From: Candidatus Kapaibacterium sp.
Lineage (GTDB): Bacteria > Bacteroidota > Ignavibacteria > Kapaibacteriales > Kapaibacteriaceae
DNA length: 43,698 nt
Assembly (NCBI GenBank): GCA_022842685.1
Contig: JALHPC010000022.1
Span: forward strand, 2,946-46,643
Direction: 5' to 3'
The first letter of the stretch is position 1. Each line of letters begins with the position of its first letter. The translations under genes and the position numbers were made by a program. The notes under the pieces were generated by a model, which saw nothing but the letters and a program-made list of their open reading frames with translations, had not been told where the DNA came from and searched no databases. This document shows positions 33,453 through 41,406 of this stretch, piece by piece.

Positions 33453-34061
33453 ATGATTGTTCTTAGCCCTACGCTCGAAGACCTTAGCGCTGCGCAAGCG
33501 GCGTTCTCTCGGTTTATGCCAGTAGATGCCGAGATGTTTGGCACGATGTCGGAATTCGCACAGACGGTTGTTGTCCCTAAGGGTACGTTGTGGGTGGAGC
33601 AGGGGCGCCCCAGCACTCATGTTGCCGTCATTGTCGAGGGCTTGTTTCGTGCTGTGTATTCGTCGGATGGCGACGACACCACCTACGGGTTTTACTACGC
33701 CCCAGGATTTGTAACAGAGTATGCGGGCTTCGTTAGGCAGACCGAAGCGCGTTTATCGATCGAGGCGCTCGAAGACAGTCGCATTGTGCAGTGGTCGTAT
33801 CCGGCGATACAACATCTGTATTCGTTAGGACCCAAGGGCGAGCGCCTTGGTAGGCTCATCGCAGAAGAGGTGTTTGTTGGCTTCATGGATCGCACGATGG
33901 AACTGCTCTTATATGCCCCCGAAGAGCGCTATGCTCGCATGGTCGAGCGGGGCAGTTCGCTCCTACAGCGTGTACCTCTTTACATGATTGCCGATTATCT
34001 AGGTATCACCCCCGAGTCGCTGTCGCGAATTCGCGCACGTATGCTTCGCAAGACGTCTTGA
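33453..34061 (+). CDS. Crp/Fnr-family regulator with FNR-type ExxSR recognition helix
   Basis: The protein has 202 residues. A beta-roll effector domain (VPKGTLWVEQGRPSTHVAVIVEGLFRAVYSS) is followed by a long dimer helix and a short HTH (LYMIADYLGITPESLSRIRARM). The recognition helix holds ExxSR (E188, S191, R192), the motif with which FNR reads TTGA half-sites. No Cys cluster and no obvious cAMP-binding RxS motif is present, as in many Bacteroidota members whose effector is unknown. It is divergent from the first Crp/Fnr gene. Two TTGA-type palindromes begin at its stop codon, in front of the TonB receptor gene, making it a good candidate for their ligand-responsive binder. Confidence 0.87.
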   Translation: MIVLSPTLEDLSAAQAAFSRFMPVDAEMFGTMSEFAQTVVVPKGTLWVEQGRPSTHVAVIVEGLFRAVYSSDGDDTTYGFYYAPGFVTEYAGFVRQTEARLSIEALEDSRIVQWSYPAIQHLYSLGPKGERLGRLIAEEVFVGFMDRTMELLLYAPEERYARMVERGSSLLQRVPLYMIADYLGITPESLSRIRARMLRKTS

Positions 34062-34071
34062 CGTTTGTTAA
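34058..34071 (+). promoter_or_regulatory. FNR-type box 1 (one mismatch)
   Basis: TTGACGTTTGTTAA fits TTGAC-N4-GTCAA with one mismatch and overlaps the stop codon of the regulator gene. Its centre is 26 bases from box 2, more than two helical turns. Confidence 0.4.
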
Positions 34072-34083
34072 GAAATGTCGGCC

Positions 34084-34097
34084 TTGACGAACGTCAA
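34084..34097 (+). promoter_or_regulatory. FNR-type box 2 (perfect palindrome)
   Basis: TTGACGAACGTCAA is an exact TTGAC-N4-GTCAA site, and the flanks extend the perfect palindrome to 18 bases (34082-34099). It is centred at 34090.5, about 41 bases before the transcription start expected from the -7-like element at 34121. That is the class II activator position. Confidence 0.65.
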
Positions 34098-34120
34098 GGA
34101 GTTTGGGCACAGTACCGCCA

Positions 34121-34128
34121 GAGTTTTG
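34121..34128 (+). promoter_or_regulatory. candidate -7 element (GAGTTTTG)
   Basis: GAGTTTTG differs from TAnnTTTG in its first base. It lies 31 bases before the receptor ATG and lacks a TTG -33 element, as expected if the upstream FNR-type box recruits an activator. Confidence 0.35.
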
Positions 34129-34159
34129 CACCGCAGTTAACCACTACTTCGGTACCATC

Positions 34160-36541
34160 ATGCTCGTGCTTCTCCGCCTCAGTCTCTATGTCGTTCTTGC
34201 CCTTCACGCAACGGTGGCCCTAGCCCAACCGGCCGATACAGCCACGCAGGTGGTTCGTGGCACTGTTGTCGATGCCATAACCTCTACGCCTATTGTTGGC
34301 GCAACCGTATCGGTCCTGAAAGGGGGCGCCGTAGTACGTGGGGCGTACACGGATGCCCGTGGTGCCTTCGCTATTCGTCGAGTGCCCCTTGGCAGATACA
34401 CAGTGCGAGTAACGGCAGTGGGCCGCGAGCCGTACCGAGCAGATAATGTGCTGGTTTCGGCGGGAAAGGAAGTTGTACTTCCGATTACGATCGAGGAGAG
34501 CTTTGTGGCCGCCAATGCCGTGGTGGTGACCTATGATCGTTCGTCAGACGCCACCATTACGAATAGCGACATGGCCACGGTGTCGGCTCGTACGTTTAAC
34601 GTCGAAGATACCAAGCGCTATGCGGGTTCACTTGGCGATCCCTCGCGAATGGCGCAGAATTTTGCAGGCGTGGTTGGTGCCAACGACTCGCGTAACGACA
34701 TCGTTGTGCGCGGAAACTCGCCAGCCGGAATGCTGTGGCAGATGGAAGGCATGAACATCCCCAACCCGAACCACTTCGGGGCCCTTGCCACTACAGGTGG
34801 CCCCGTAAGCACGCTCAATAACAACCTGCTGGCAAAGAGTGACTTCTTTACGAGCGCCTTCCCCGCAAATTATGGGAATGCCGTGGCCGGTGTGTTCGAC
34901 TTACGCATGCGGAACGGTAACGACCAAAAGCTGGAATATCTTGCCCAGATCGGATTTAATGGAGTGGAGCTAGGAGTTGAAGGTCCGCTCGGCGGTGGGG
35001 CCTCGTTCTTGGTCAATTACCGCTACTCAACGCTTACGGTGTTTAGCGAGCTTGGCCTTGACGTTGGCACCGGTGGTGCCGTGCCAAATTACCAGGATGT
35101 GAACCTGCGGTTCAATGTGCCAACATCGAACGAAGGGGTGCTTACGGTGTTCGCCACAGGAGGGAAGAGCGACGTAGCCTTCCTTGGCAACGAGTTAGAT
35201 ACAACGCTGGCGAACTTCTATGGCGATCCTGACCGGAATATCCGAGTGGACTACCTTACAGGCTGGGCAGGTATTCGATACGACCACCGCCTGAGCGAGA
35301 ACACTGCCGCCAGCATTACGGTGGGCGCAAGCGGCACAATGGATAGGTTTTTCGGTGACTCGCTGGATGTGGTTACTGGCGTGCCCTACAACGACCAAGA
35401 CGGATTGTTCAGCGTCCAGACGCTGTCGTCGGTGGGCAACATCCGTCACAAGTTCTCAAACGTCACGAGTCTTACGACGGGATACCTTGTCGACGTCAAG
35501 TCGTTTGGCTTGCGAAATCGCGATAATCTTGGGCTGCCTACAGAGAAAATCAACGTCGATATCGATGGTACATCAACGCTAACACAAGTGTATTCAATGC
35601 TGCGCCATCGTCTTTCGGAAGAGCTGACGCTCGTAGGTGGCCTACGTGGACAGCATTCAAGTCTTGGAAATGCGTTAGCCATCGAGCCGCGTGTTGGCCT
35701 AACATGGTTATTGGGCTCGGGTGTAAGCATGTCGGCCGGCTATGGCCTGCATTCTCAACAGCAAGCGCTTGTGTCGTACCACGTGCAAACACCAGTGAAC
35801 GGCTTGCCAACGTTCACCAACGCCAACCTTGGCTTTACGCGTTCGCATCATACCGTTGTTGGTTTCGACGTGTTGCCTACCGACGCGTGGCGATTTCGCA
35901 TTGAGGGCTACTATCAGCATTTGTTCGACGTGCCGGTTACGCAGAGCCCATCGTCGTACAGTGCATTGAATGCGGGAACCGACTTTGCGCCAGACTTTAC
36001 CGACAGTCTGGTAAACGTTGGCACGGGGCGCAACCTTGGTATCGAGTTTACGGCCGAACACTTCTTTCGTGACGGCTTCTATGCGTTGGCAACGGTGTCG
36101 GTGTTCGACTCAAAGTACCGTGGCAGCGACGGCATAGAGCGCAACACGGCATTTAACACGAACTACGTTGCCAACCTTCTTGTTGGCAAGGAGGTTCAAC
36201 TTTCAGAGTCGAGCGTGTTGGCGTTGAACATACGTCTTAGCACCACTGGGGGTCGACTACTAACGCCCATCGACGTTGAAGCATCGGCGTTACGCCGCGA
36301 GGCAGTCTTCGATCAAGACCGAGCATTTAGCGAGCGGCAGACGCCATACTTTCGTACCGACGTGAAGCTCGGCTATCGCGTCGACCTAGGAGGTTCGACC
36401 ATAGAGTTCAGTGTCGACTTGCAGAACGTCACCAATGCGCAGAACGTCTTTCTCCAGCGCTATCAGCCACGCACGAACAGCATAGCAACCGAGTTCCAGC
36501 AGGGCTTCTTTCCTGTGCCAACGTTTAGGTGGACGTGGTAG
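34160..36541 (+). CDS. TonB-dependent outer-membrane receptor
   Basis: The protein has about 793 residues from ATG 34160. A signal peptide (MLVLLRLSLYVVLALHATVALAQ) is followed by a carboxypeptidase-regulatory-like domain (VVRGTVVDAITSTPIVGATV), a plug with DIVVRGNSPAGMLWQMEGM and FPANYGNAVAGVFDLRMRNG, and a barrel ending VPTFRWTW with a terminal Trp. The open frame reaches back to a TTG at 34103, but that would spoil the signal peptide. The substrate cannot be inferred. Two FNR-type boxes upstream and an adjacent Crp/Fnr gene suggest regulation by redox or a metabolic signal. It ends in an unusual run of eight G that begins with the last base of its TAG stop. Confidence 0.88.
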   Translation: MLVLLRLSLYVVLALHATVALAQPADTATQVVRGTVVDAITSTPIVGATVSVLKGGAVVRGAYTDARGAFAIRRVPLGRYTVRVTAVGREPYRADNVLVSAGKEVVLPITIEESFVAANAVVVTYDRSSDATITNSDMATVSARTFNVEDTKRYAGSLGDPSRMAQNFAGVVGANDSRNDIVVRGNSPAGMLWQMEGMNIPNPNHFGALATTGGPVSTLNNNLLAKSDFFTSAFPANYGNAVAGVFDLRMRNGNDQKLEYLAQIGFNGVELGVEGPLGGGASFLVNYRYSTLTVFSELGLDVGTGGAVPNYQDVNLRFNVPTSNEGVLTVFATGGKSDVAFLGNELDTTLANFYGDPDRNIRVDYLTGWAGIRYDHRLSENTAASITVGASGTMDRFFGDSLDVVTGVPYNDQDGLFSVQTLSSVGNIRHKFSNVTSLTTGYLVDVKSFGLRNRDNLGLPTEKINVDIDGTSTLTQVYSMLRHRLSEELTLVGGLRGQHSSLGNALAIEPRVGLTWLLGSGVSMSAGYGLHSQQQALVSYHVQTPVNGLPTFTNANLGFTRSHHTVVGFDVLPTDAWRFRIEGYYQHLFDVPVTQSPSSYSALNAGTDFAPDFTDSLVNVGTGRNLGIEFTAEHFFRDGFYALATVSVFDSKYRGSDGIERNTAFNTNYVANLLVGKEVQLSESSVLALNIRLSTTGGRLLTPIDVEASALRREAVFDQDRAFSERQTPYFRTDVKLGYRVDLGGSTIEFSVDLQNVTNAQNVFLQRYQPRTNSIATEFQQGFFPVPTFRWTW

Positions 36542-36589
36542 GGGGGGGTGGCGTTAGCGTAAAACAATGCCACTTCACAAATTCCCCCC
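36541..36589 (+). other. G8/C6 double hairpin after the receptor gene
   Basis: An outer G-run (36541-36548) can pair with a C-run (36584-36589). Inside it, GTGGCGTT (36548-36555) and AATGCCAC (36566-36573) form an 8-bp stem with one G-U pair. It lacks a downstream T run, so it may be a non-canonical terminator or RNA-stabilising element. Confidence 0.4.
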
Positions 36590-36605
36590 ACACTCTCTGA
36601 AGGGT

Positions 36606-36613
36606 TAGTTTTG
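36606..36613 (+). promoter_or_regulatory. candidate -7 element (TAGTTTTG) of the CLC gene
   Basis: TAGTTTTG is an exact TAnnTTTG match five bases before the GTG start. The spacing implies a leaderless or near-leaderless message. No TTG lies at the -33 position. Confidence 0.4.
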
Positions 36614-36618
36614 CGGCT

Positions 36619-37797
36619 GTGACGCCAAACATCTCCCTGCGTACGGCGGTCGTGTTTACGACTTCGCTTCTTGCGGTTGCGCTTGCCGCAGGCACGTCGT
36701 CGGCCCTGTTTCTGTGGTTGCTCGAGGTAGTGTCGGCTGCGCATGAGCGCACAACGTGGCTTGTTTGGACGCTCCCCGTGCTTGGCGGAATCGTCGGCTA
36801 CATGTATCAGCATTATGGCAACGGTGTCGAGCATGGTACATCGCTGCTATATGAGCAGATCGATTCACCTACGCAGCGGCTGCCGCTGCGCATGGCACCG
36901 CTCGTGCTTGTTGGAACCCTGCTAACTCACGTAGGCGGTGGCTCGGCTGGTCGCGAGGGTACGGCCGTGCAGATGTCGGGCGTATTTGCCGACGTTGTCG
37001 CCGGCTGGTTTCAGTCGCTGCGGCACTATCGACAGCATCTCCTGTTGCTTGGCGTCGCGGCTGGATTTGGGTCTGTTTTTGGCACCCCCATCGCCGGAGC
37101 CATCTTTGCTCTCGAGGTTGTAGCTGTTTCGTGGTCTGTACGACGAACCATGATTATCCCGGCCTTATGCACCGGCTATGTTGCTCACGTTACGTGTATG
37201 GCGTGGGGAATTCGGCACATGGTGTTTCCGTCAGTGTCGTTCGATGCCCCTTATCTACACCTTGCTGGATGGGCAGTGGTTGTAGGGGTGGTTGCTGTAG
37301 TGGTAGCCCTCGTGTTTGAGAGACTGAAAAGGGGCATCGGGACAATCTTCGAGACGAGGATTTCGACGCCATGGCTGCGTCCTGTGATAGGCGGCGTTGT
37401 TGTCGTTGCGATGATTCACATGCTGCATATTCGAGAGCACGCCGGGTTAAGTCTATCGTTGTTGCAGCAGTCGTTTGTTGTATCGATTGCGTGGTATCAT
37501 GTTGTTGCAAAGGTCATGCTCACGGCCGTTACGTTGGGCAGTGGATTCAAGGGTGGCGAGGTAACGCCTTTGTTTGTGATGGGCGCCACCATGGGCAGTG
37601 CGCTGTCGTTGGTTAGCGGGCCCGTGGCCCCTATGGCGGCGCTGGGCATGGCTGGTGTCTTTGCAGCGGCAACACGAACGCCACTTGCGAGTACCATTCT
37701 GGCTTGCGAAGTGTTTGGGTGGGCAGGACTGCCTTGGTATCTGTTAGCCTGCGGCGTTGCAGCACGAATACCCAACGTGCAACGAAACACCGTGTAA
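36619..37797 (+). CDS. CLC-family antiporter, probably fluoride-type (CLC-F)
   Basis: This 392-residue polytopic protein starts with GTG. It shows the CLC motifs GREGT at about 111-115 (gating Glu, with Thr replacing the Pro of GREGP) and GSGFKGGEVTPLF at 307-319. The first anion motif of chloride CLCs (GSGIP) is absent; GVEHGTSLL stands in its place. To my knowledge GREGT, the lost GSGIP Ser and GGEVTPLF are shared with the CLC-F (EriC-F) fluoride/proton antiporters, which export toxic fluoride. No fluoride riboswitch consensus is recognisable in the 77 bases upstream. At about 390 residues it fits the shorter CLC-F type. It is transcribed separately from its neighbours. Confidence 0.85.
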   Translation: MTPNISLRTAVVFTTSLLAVALAAGTSSALFLWLLEVVSAAHERTTWLVWTLPVLGGIVGYMYQHYGNGVEHGTSLLYEQIDSPTQRLPLRMAPLVLVGTLLTHVGGGSAGREGTAVQMSGVFADVVAGWFQSLRHYRQHLLLLGVAAGFGSVFGTPIAGAIFALEVVAVSWSVRRTMIIPALCTGYVAHVTCMAWGIRHMVFPSVSFDAPYLHLAGWAVVVGVVAVVVALVFERLKRGIGTIFETRISTPWLRPVIGGVVVVAMIHMLHIREHAGLSLSLLQQSFVVSIAWYHVVAKVMLTAVTLGSGFKGGEVTPLFVMGATMGSALSLVSGPVAPMAALGMAGVFAAATRTPLASTILACEVFGWAGLPWYLLACGVAARIPNVQRNTV

Positions 37798-37891
37798 CCT
37801 TTTTTCACCCGCTGTACTTGTGTGGCCGTAGCCCCGGGATACATCATTCGTTACGTTTCACCTGCATTACGCAACAACCCCTCAAGATTGT

Positions 37892-38980
37892 ATGAAAACT
37901 GTTATCACGTGGATGACCATCATCCTCATGTACGTCCCCTTTGCCATGCAAGCGCAGCAGCCCTTCGAGGTGATTCCGCGGCATGGTTCAACTGTCGAGT
38001 TACAAACGCCTGTTGGAACAGCGGTTACCGCAACAATATGCGTCGTTCGAGTATGGCCAGCACTGCCGTGGGTTACCGTCCTAGAGCCACGAGCATCGGG
38101 CTACTTTACGACGGATCTTACCGAGCCCGGAAATACGACAGATAGTAAGTTGGTCGTGTTTGATAATGCTACAGATGCGATTAACGACACGGTCTGTTTT
38201 ACGTTGACATTTACAGCGCCGGAAGAGGTTGGTGCGTATATCGACACCATTGGCTTCGCTGCCAGTGGGCTGAACTTCTGGCTGATTTTGTCGGGCGAGG
38301 CACTGCCGCGCGAGCAAGTACAACCCATGACGGTTACTGCTGAAACCACAGACGCCAAGGTAGGCGAGGTTGCAACCGTTCGTCTTCGTGCGGAGACACC
38401 AATTCCAGCGGCTGCCAGCGAAGTGGTTGTGGCCGTGCAGTACAATGCCACAGTCCTTGCGCCGGAGTTTGAGCCCACGTCCGATCGCACCGAGGGTGGT
38501 GTGCGATACACGGCGTATCGCACGTCGGTTCAATCTGGAAGCACAGGCCTATTTGCCACGATGCCGTTCCGAGTTCTTCTTGGTAATGCCTCGTCGAGCG
38601 ATTTGTCGTTCAATATTGTGTGGCTGGATGAGAATGCCCAGACAATCGAGATGGGTACTCGCGTCAATACCGGTACAGTTTCGGTGGTTGATACCGACGG
38701 CTTGCTTGTGAATGCCGATGCGGGTCCGCTTTCGCTTCGGCTGTCGTCGATGCCAATTCGACGCGGAGGCTCGGCCACATTGGAATACAGTCGAGGTGAC
38801 GACCCCGTTCGACTCGTCATCGTGAACGATCTTGGTGTTGTGGTGTCTGATCTGTCGGCCAGAATCACTGGCACTACGGGCAGTGTCGTCCTGCCCGCAG
38901 AATCGTTAGCCGCGGGCACCTATACCATTCAACTCGCTGGAGGTCGCCATCGGTTTGTTCACCGGATGGTTGTCGAATAA
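37892..38980 (+). CDS. probable T9SS cargo with cohesin-like region and C-terminal sorting domain
   Basis: The protein has 362 residues, with a signal peptide (MKTVITWMTIILMYVPFAMQAQ). The N-terminal beta domain is Ig-like. A middle segment (VGEVATVRLRAETPIPAAASEVVVAVQYNATVLAPEF, with MPFRVLLGN) follows the pattern of cohesin-type beta-sandwiches. The last 75 residues (VRLVIVNDLGVVVSDLSARI, LAAGTYTIQLAGG, ending RFVHRMVVE) match T9SS type A sorting domains. It is therefore expected at the cell surface or outside. The next gene, an outer-membrane-like protein, overlaps its end by 26 bases. A TGTACTTG at 37813 might be a weak -7 element. Its function is unknown. Confidence 0.75.
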   Translation: MKTVITWMTIILMYVPFAMQAQQPFEVIPRHGSTVELQTPVGTAVTATICVVRVWPALPWVTVLEPRASGYFTTDLTEPGNTTDSKLVVFDNATDAINDTVCFTLTFTAPEEVGAYIDTIGFAASGLNFWLILSGEALPREQVQPMTVTAETTDAKVGEVATVRLRAETPIPAAASEVVVAVQYNATVLAPEFEPTSDRTEGGVRYTAYRTSVQSGSTGLFATMPFRVLLGNASSSDLSFNIVWLDENAQTIEMGTRVNTGTVSVVDTDGLLVNADAGPLSLRLSSMPIRRGGSATLEYSRGDDPVRLVIVNDLGVVVSDLSARITGTTGSVVLPAESLAAGTYTIQLAGGRHRFVHRMVVE

Positions 38981-40277
38981 CGCATCGATAAGCGCGGCCT
39001 GCATCGCCGTGCTGTTGATTGCCAACACCGCTACCCGACTTCATGCCCAAGTGTCTGCCACGCTTGGAGCTGGGGTCGGGTATCGTGCGTTGCAGCCGTC
39101 GTTAGTTCTTCAACATTCCGAAGGCTCATCATTCCTTACTCCGCCGCCGGCCATTTCGCCACAGCTTACTTACTACTTTGGCATCCGCTATCAGTTTCTG
39201 CCCTTTCTCTGTGCCGAGTTTCGCCTAGGGGGCACCGCGAGTAGCGTTGCGGCTGCCGAGCGCCGCGATGTGTTGTTCGGAATCTCTGGCATACCAACGC
39301 CAGGTGTCATCCGGCGCGAAGTGTCGTTTGCATATCACATGGTTACGGCAGACCTGTGTCTGCAAGCCGACCTTGGCGGATTGTACGTCGCCGAAGTTGG
39401 CATCGGTGCTGGCGCTCCGATGATGGAAACACCAGTCATTCAAGATGCAATCGAATCACCGTCAGGTGTCACGTTTGTGTCTACGGGTACAGATCGACAG
39501 AACGTTGGTCGTGGTCAGTATTTCGGTGGTGTCTCGAACGTTGTACGTGCTACGTTTGGAGTGCGCCGACACGTGAGTATTGGGCCGTCGACATGGTTGG
39601 AGCCGTTTATCAGCGTAGGAGTCTCTTCGAGATTGCAACCAGGTAGCGCGACTGCATTGCCAATCGATGCCACGATAGGACTTTCGTTGACCCTTGATGG
39701 AAGAGACGATAACGTGGTGGGTGAAGCACGCATACAACAGCCAGTGCCACTAACGAGGTATAGAGTGTTGACTGATACCATAGGTGCCGACGTCGTGGGG
39801 TCTGGCTACGCTACTGACACCACGTGGACGACAACCGTCGAGGTTGACACATCGACGATCGATGAGGTCGGCGGACCAATATCTGTGATAACGACGAGGC
39901 GCATAACTCGGCGCGTGATTCGACAGGTCGACCCACCTGCCGACATTGTACTTAGTACCGAAATCCAAGGGCTGCCATTGCGAACCACGGCGAAGCTTGT
40001 CGTTCGGTTCCAGCTTGTTTCCACCGAACTGGGGCCATGCCAATACGCGATTGTCGTGAATGGCGACACGTTGGAAAGGCGCCAGGTCGTAGCATTTGAT
40101 GATGCGGAAACGTATAGTCTTGCTGAGCTCTTTGACCGAGTTGCCGACGCCGACGTTTACAGCATTCAGATTGTAGCAAGTGGCAAGAAGGCCAACGGGC
40201 TCCCCATCTCGAAGGTAAGCGAGACGTTGGAGGTTATGCGCAGCCGTGATAAGCGCTCGCTACGGGTTGAGCGGTAA
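38955..40277 (+). CDS. exported outer-membrane-like protein with porin-like N-terminal half
   Basis: The protein has 440 residues from a TTG start (another TTG at 38970 would overlap less); no ATG fits. The signal peptide ends near NTATRLHAQ. Residues 30-250 alternate as in a small beta-barrel (GYRALQPSLVLQHSEG, YYFGIRYQFLPFLCAEFRLG, VSIGPSTWLEPFISVGV). The second half is polar and beta-rich with repeated ITTRRITRRVIRQ and KLVVRFQLVSTELGPCQY, unlike an OmpA domain, which is absent. The gene overlaps the T9SS cargo before it, and its last 18 bases overlap the convergent gene of the ECF module. I do not recognise the family. Confidence 0.68.
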   Translation: MFTGWLSNNASISAACIAVLLIANTATRLHAQVSATLGAGVGYRALQPSLVLQHSEGSSFLTPPPAISPQLTYYFGIRYQFLPFLCAEFRLGGTASSVAAAERRDVLFGISGIPTPGVIRREVSFAYHMVTADLCLQADLGGLYVAEVGIGAGAPMMETPVIQDAIESPSGVTFVSTGTDRQNVGRGQYFGGVSNVVRATFGVRRHVSIGPSTWLEPFISVGVSSRLQPGSATALPIDATIGLSLTLDGRDDNVVGEARIQQPVPLTRYRVLTDTIGADVVGSGYATDTTWTTTVEVDTSTIDEVGGPISVITTRRITRRVIRQVDPPADIVLSTEIQGLPLRTTAKLVVRFQLVSTELGPCQYAIVVNGDTLERRQVVAFDDAETYSLAELFDRVADADVYSIQIVASGKKANGLPISKVSETLEVMRSRDKRSLRVER

Positions 40278-40799
40278 CAGCGCCTGTGTTGCTTTGGTGC
40301 GAAGGCGCCGCACAGCTATGCTGTCGCCAGCTCGTTGATACCTAGCTGCAAGAGCGTTGTATCGAGTTGCTGCCTCGGCAGGTCGATGGCTTACTAGACT
40401 GTCAGCGCGATGCTCGAGCTCTGCCAGCGTTAAGGATGTCGAACGGCGTCGTAGTTCGAGCCGTTCTGCCGAGTTCGGTGCCTTTGGTCGAACAGCTGAC
40501 TCAGACGTCCCTAGTACTGCGCGTTTCTGCTGCGTGACGTTCTGTTGCTGCGTTATGATAGCCGACGATGGCTGCTGCGATGAGACTGGCTCCACGACAG
40601 TCCCCTCGAACAACGATGGAATGGCAAGAGTCATCATCACCGCTGCGGAGATTATCGCAATGCCTGCTACGACTGGTCCCGTTATTGAAGACGGCGCCGT
40701 GTTTGACACAATTGCGGTCCGTGATGACTGTATTGCGTCGTTTGTAGCCGACTTCCAGCGATCGGCAGCACTACCAAGGATATCATCAAGTTCAGACAT
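40260..40799 (-). CDS. single-pass membrane protein, probable anti-sigma partner of the ECF factor
   Basis: The protein has 179 residues from ATG 40799 (MSELDDILGSAADRW). An N-terminal cytoplasmic segment of about 35 residues precedes one transmembrane helix (GPVVAGIAIISAAVMMTLAI) and a Gln-rich linker (SSAIITQQQNVTQQKRA). A helical C-terminus (LAELEHRADSLVSHRPAEAATRYNALAARYQRAG) resembles a TPR pair in the periplasm. The layout suits an anti-sigma factor, but no zinc HxxxCxxC motif is present. Its start overlaps the sigma gene by eight bases, so the two are translationally coupled. A longer frame to 40901 lies inside the sigma gene and is less likely. Confidence 0.7.
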   Translation of the reverse strand: MSELDDILGSAADRWKSATNDAIQSSRTAIVSNTAPSSITGPVVAGIAIISAAVMMTLAIPSLFEGTVVEPVSSQQPSSAIITQQQNVTQQKRAVLGTSESAVRPKAPNSAERLELRRRSTSLTLAELEHRADSLVSHRPAEAATRYNALAARYQRAGDSIAVRRLRTKATQALLPLNP

Positions 40800-41376
40800 G
40801 GAGCGACTCTCGAAAGTTTGCAAGGGTAGTTTGTAAGACAGTCCGAGCACGATGTAGTCGGACTTTAACGAGGGACGTGGAGATCGACAATGCCTCGGCA
40901 ATGTCGTCCACTTTCATATTGCCAAAGTAGTGGAGCATAACACAATCTCGATAGGGGGCATCGAGACGAAGTACGGCTTGTTGAATCGCGGCAACTTCGT
41001 CGGTATCAAGTACCGACGATGAGCCGCTGTCGGCAACGTCGTACGTGGTGTCGAGTTGATCAACGGCTCGCTGTCGTTTCTCCCATCGCCTACAGGCGTT
41101 GCGAGCAATCGTAAACACCCATCCGGTAATGTTGCCAGCCACATAGCGATGGCGATACTCGAACACGGCAAGCATCACACCTTGAAAGAGGTCTTTCGCT
41201 TCGTCGACGTCTCGCGTAAACGAAAGGCAATAGGCCATAAGCTGTTGCGACAGCATGTCGTGAAACTCGCCGAATGCCTCCGAATCGTTGCGCTGAACAC
41301 GCTCAAACACATCGGCAAGCTGTGCCTGCAATGTGGTCAAGCGTTGTTGCTCGTCGGAAGACTTCGTTGTCGACAT
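40792..41376 (-). CDS. ECF-type RNA polymerase sigma factor
   Basis: The protein has 194 residues. Region 2 (FGEFHDMLSQQLMAYCLSFTRDVDEAKDLFQGVMLAVFEYRHRY, then WVFTIARNACRRW) and region 4 (RLDAPYRDCVMLHYFGNMKVDDIAEALSISTSLVKVRLHRARTVL) are typical of sigma-70 family ECF factors, with the short linker between them lacking region 3. It should direct polymerase to a small envelope-related regulon. It follows the TPR-adenylate cyclase gene by 30 bases and overlaps the membrane-protein gene by eight bases, so all three probably form one operon. I see no obvious autoregulatory promoter in the gap. Targets are not visible by eye. Confidence 0.9.
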   Translation of the reverse strand: MSTTKSSDEQQRLTTLQAQLADVFERVQRNDSEAFGEFHDMLSQQLMAYCLSFTRDVDEAKDLFQGVMLAVFEYRHRYVAGNITGWVFTIARNACRRWEKRQRAVDQLDTTYDVADSGSSSVLDTDEVAAIQQAVLRLDAPYRDCVMLHYFGNMKVDDIAEALSISTSLVKVRLHRARTVLQTTLANFRESLHV

Positions 41377-41406
41377 CGCTCACACAAGTCCGGGCCGACA
41401 GAAAGG

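Noticed and set aside
34103..34159. TTG start of the second TonB receptor
   Set aside because: It would place 19 polar residues before the signal peptide and put the likely promoter inside the gene; ATG 34160 gives a normal signal peptide.
36541..36548. Phase-variable poly-G switching the receptor on and off
   Set aside because: The G run begins at the last base of the stop codon, so slippage would not change the reading frame of the receptor.
36542..36618. Fluoride riboswitch before the CLC gene
   Set aside because: The conserved GGCGAUG and CUGAUG...CCUAC segments of the crcB motif are not present, and the expected transcript start leaves almost no leader.
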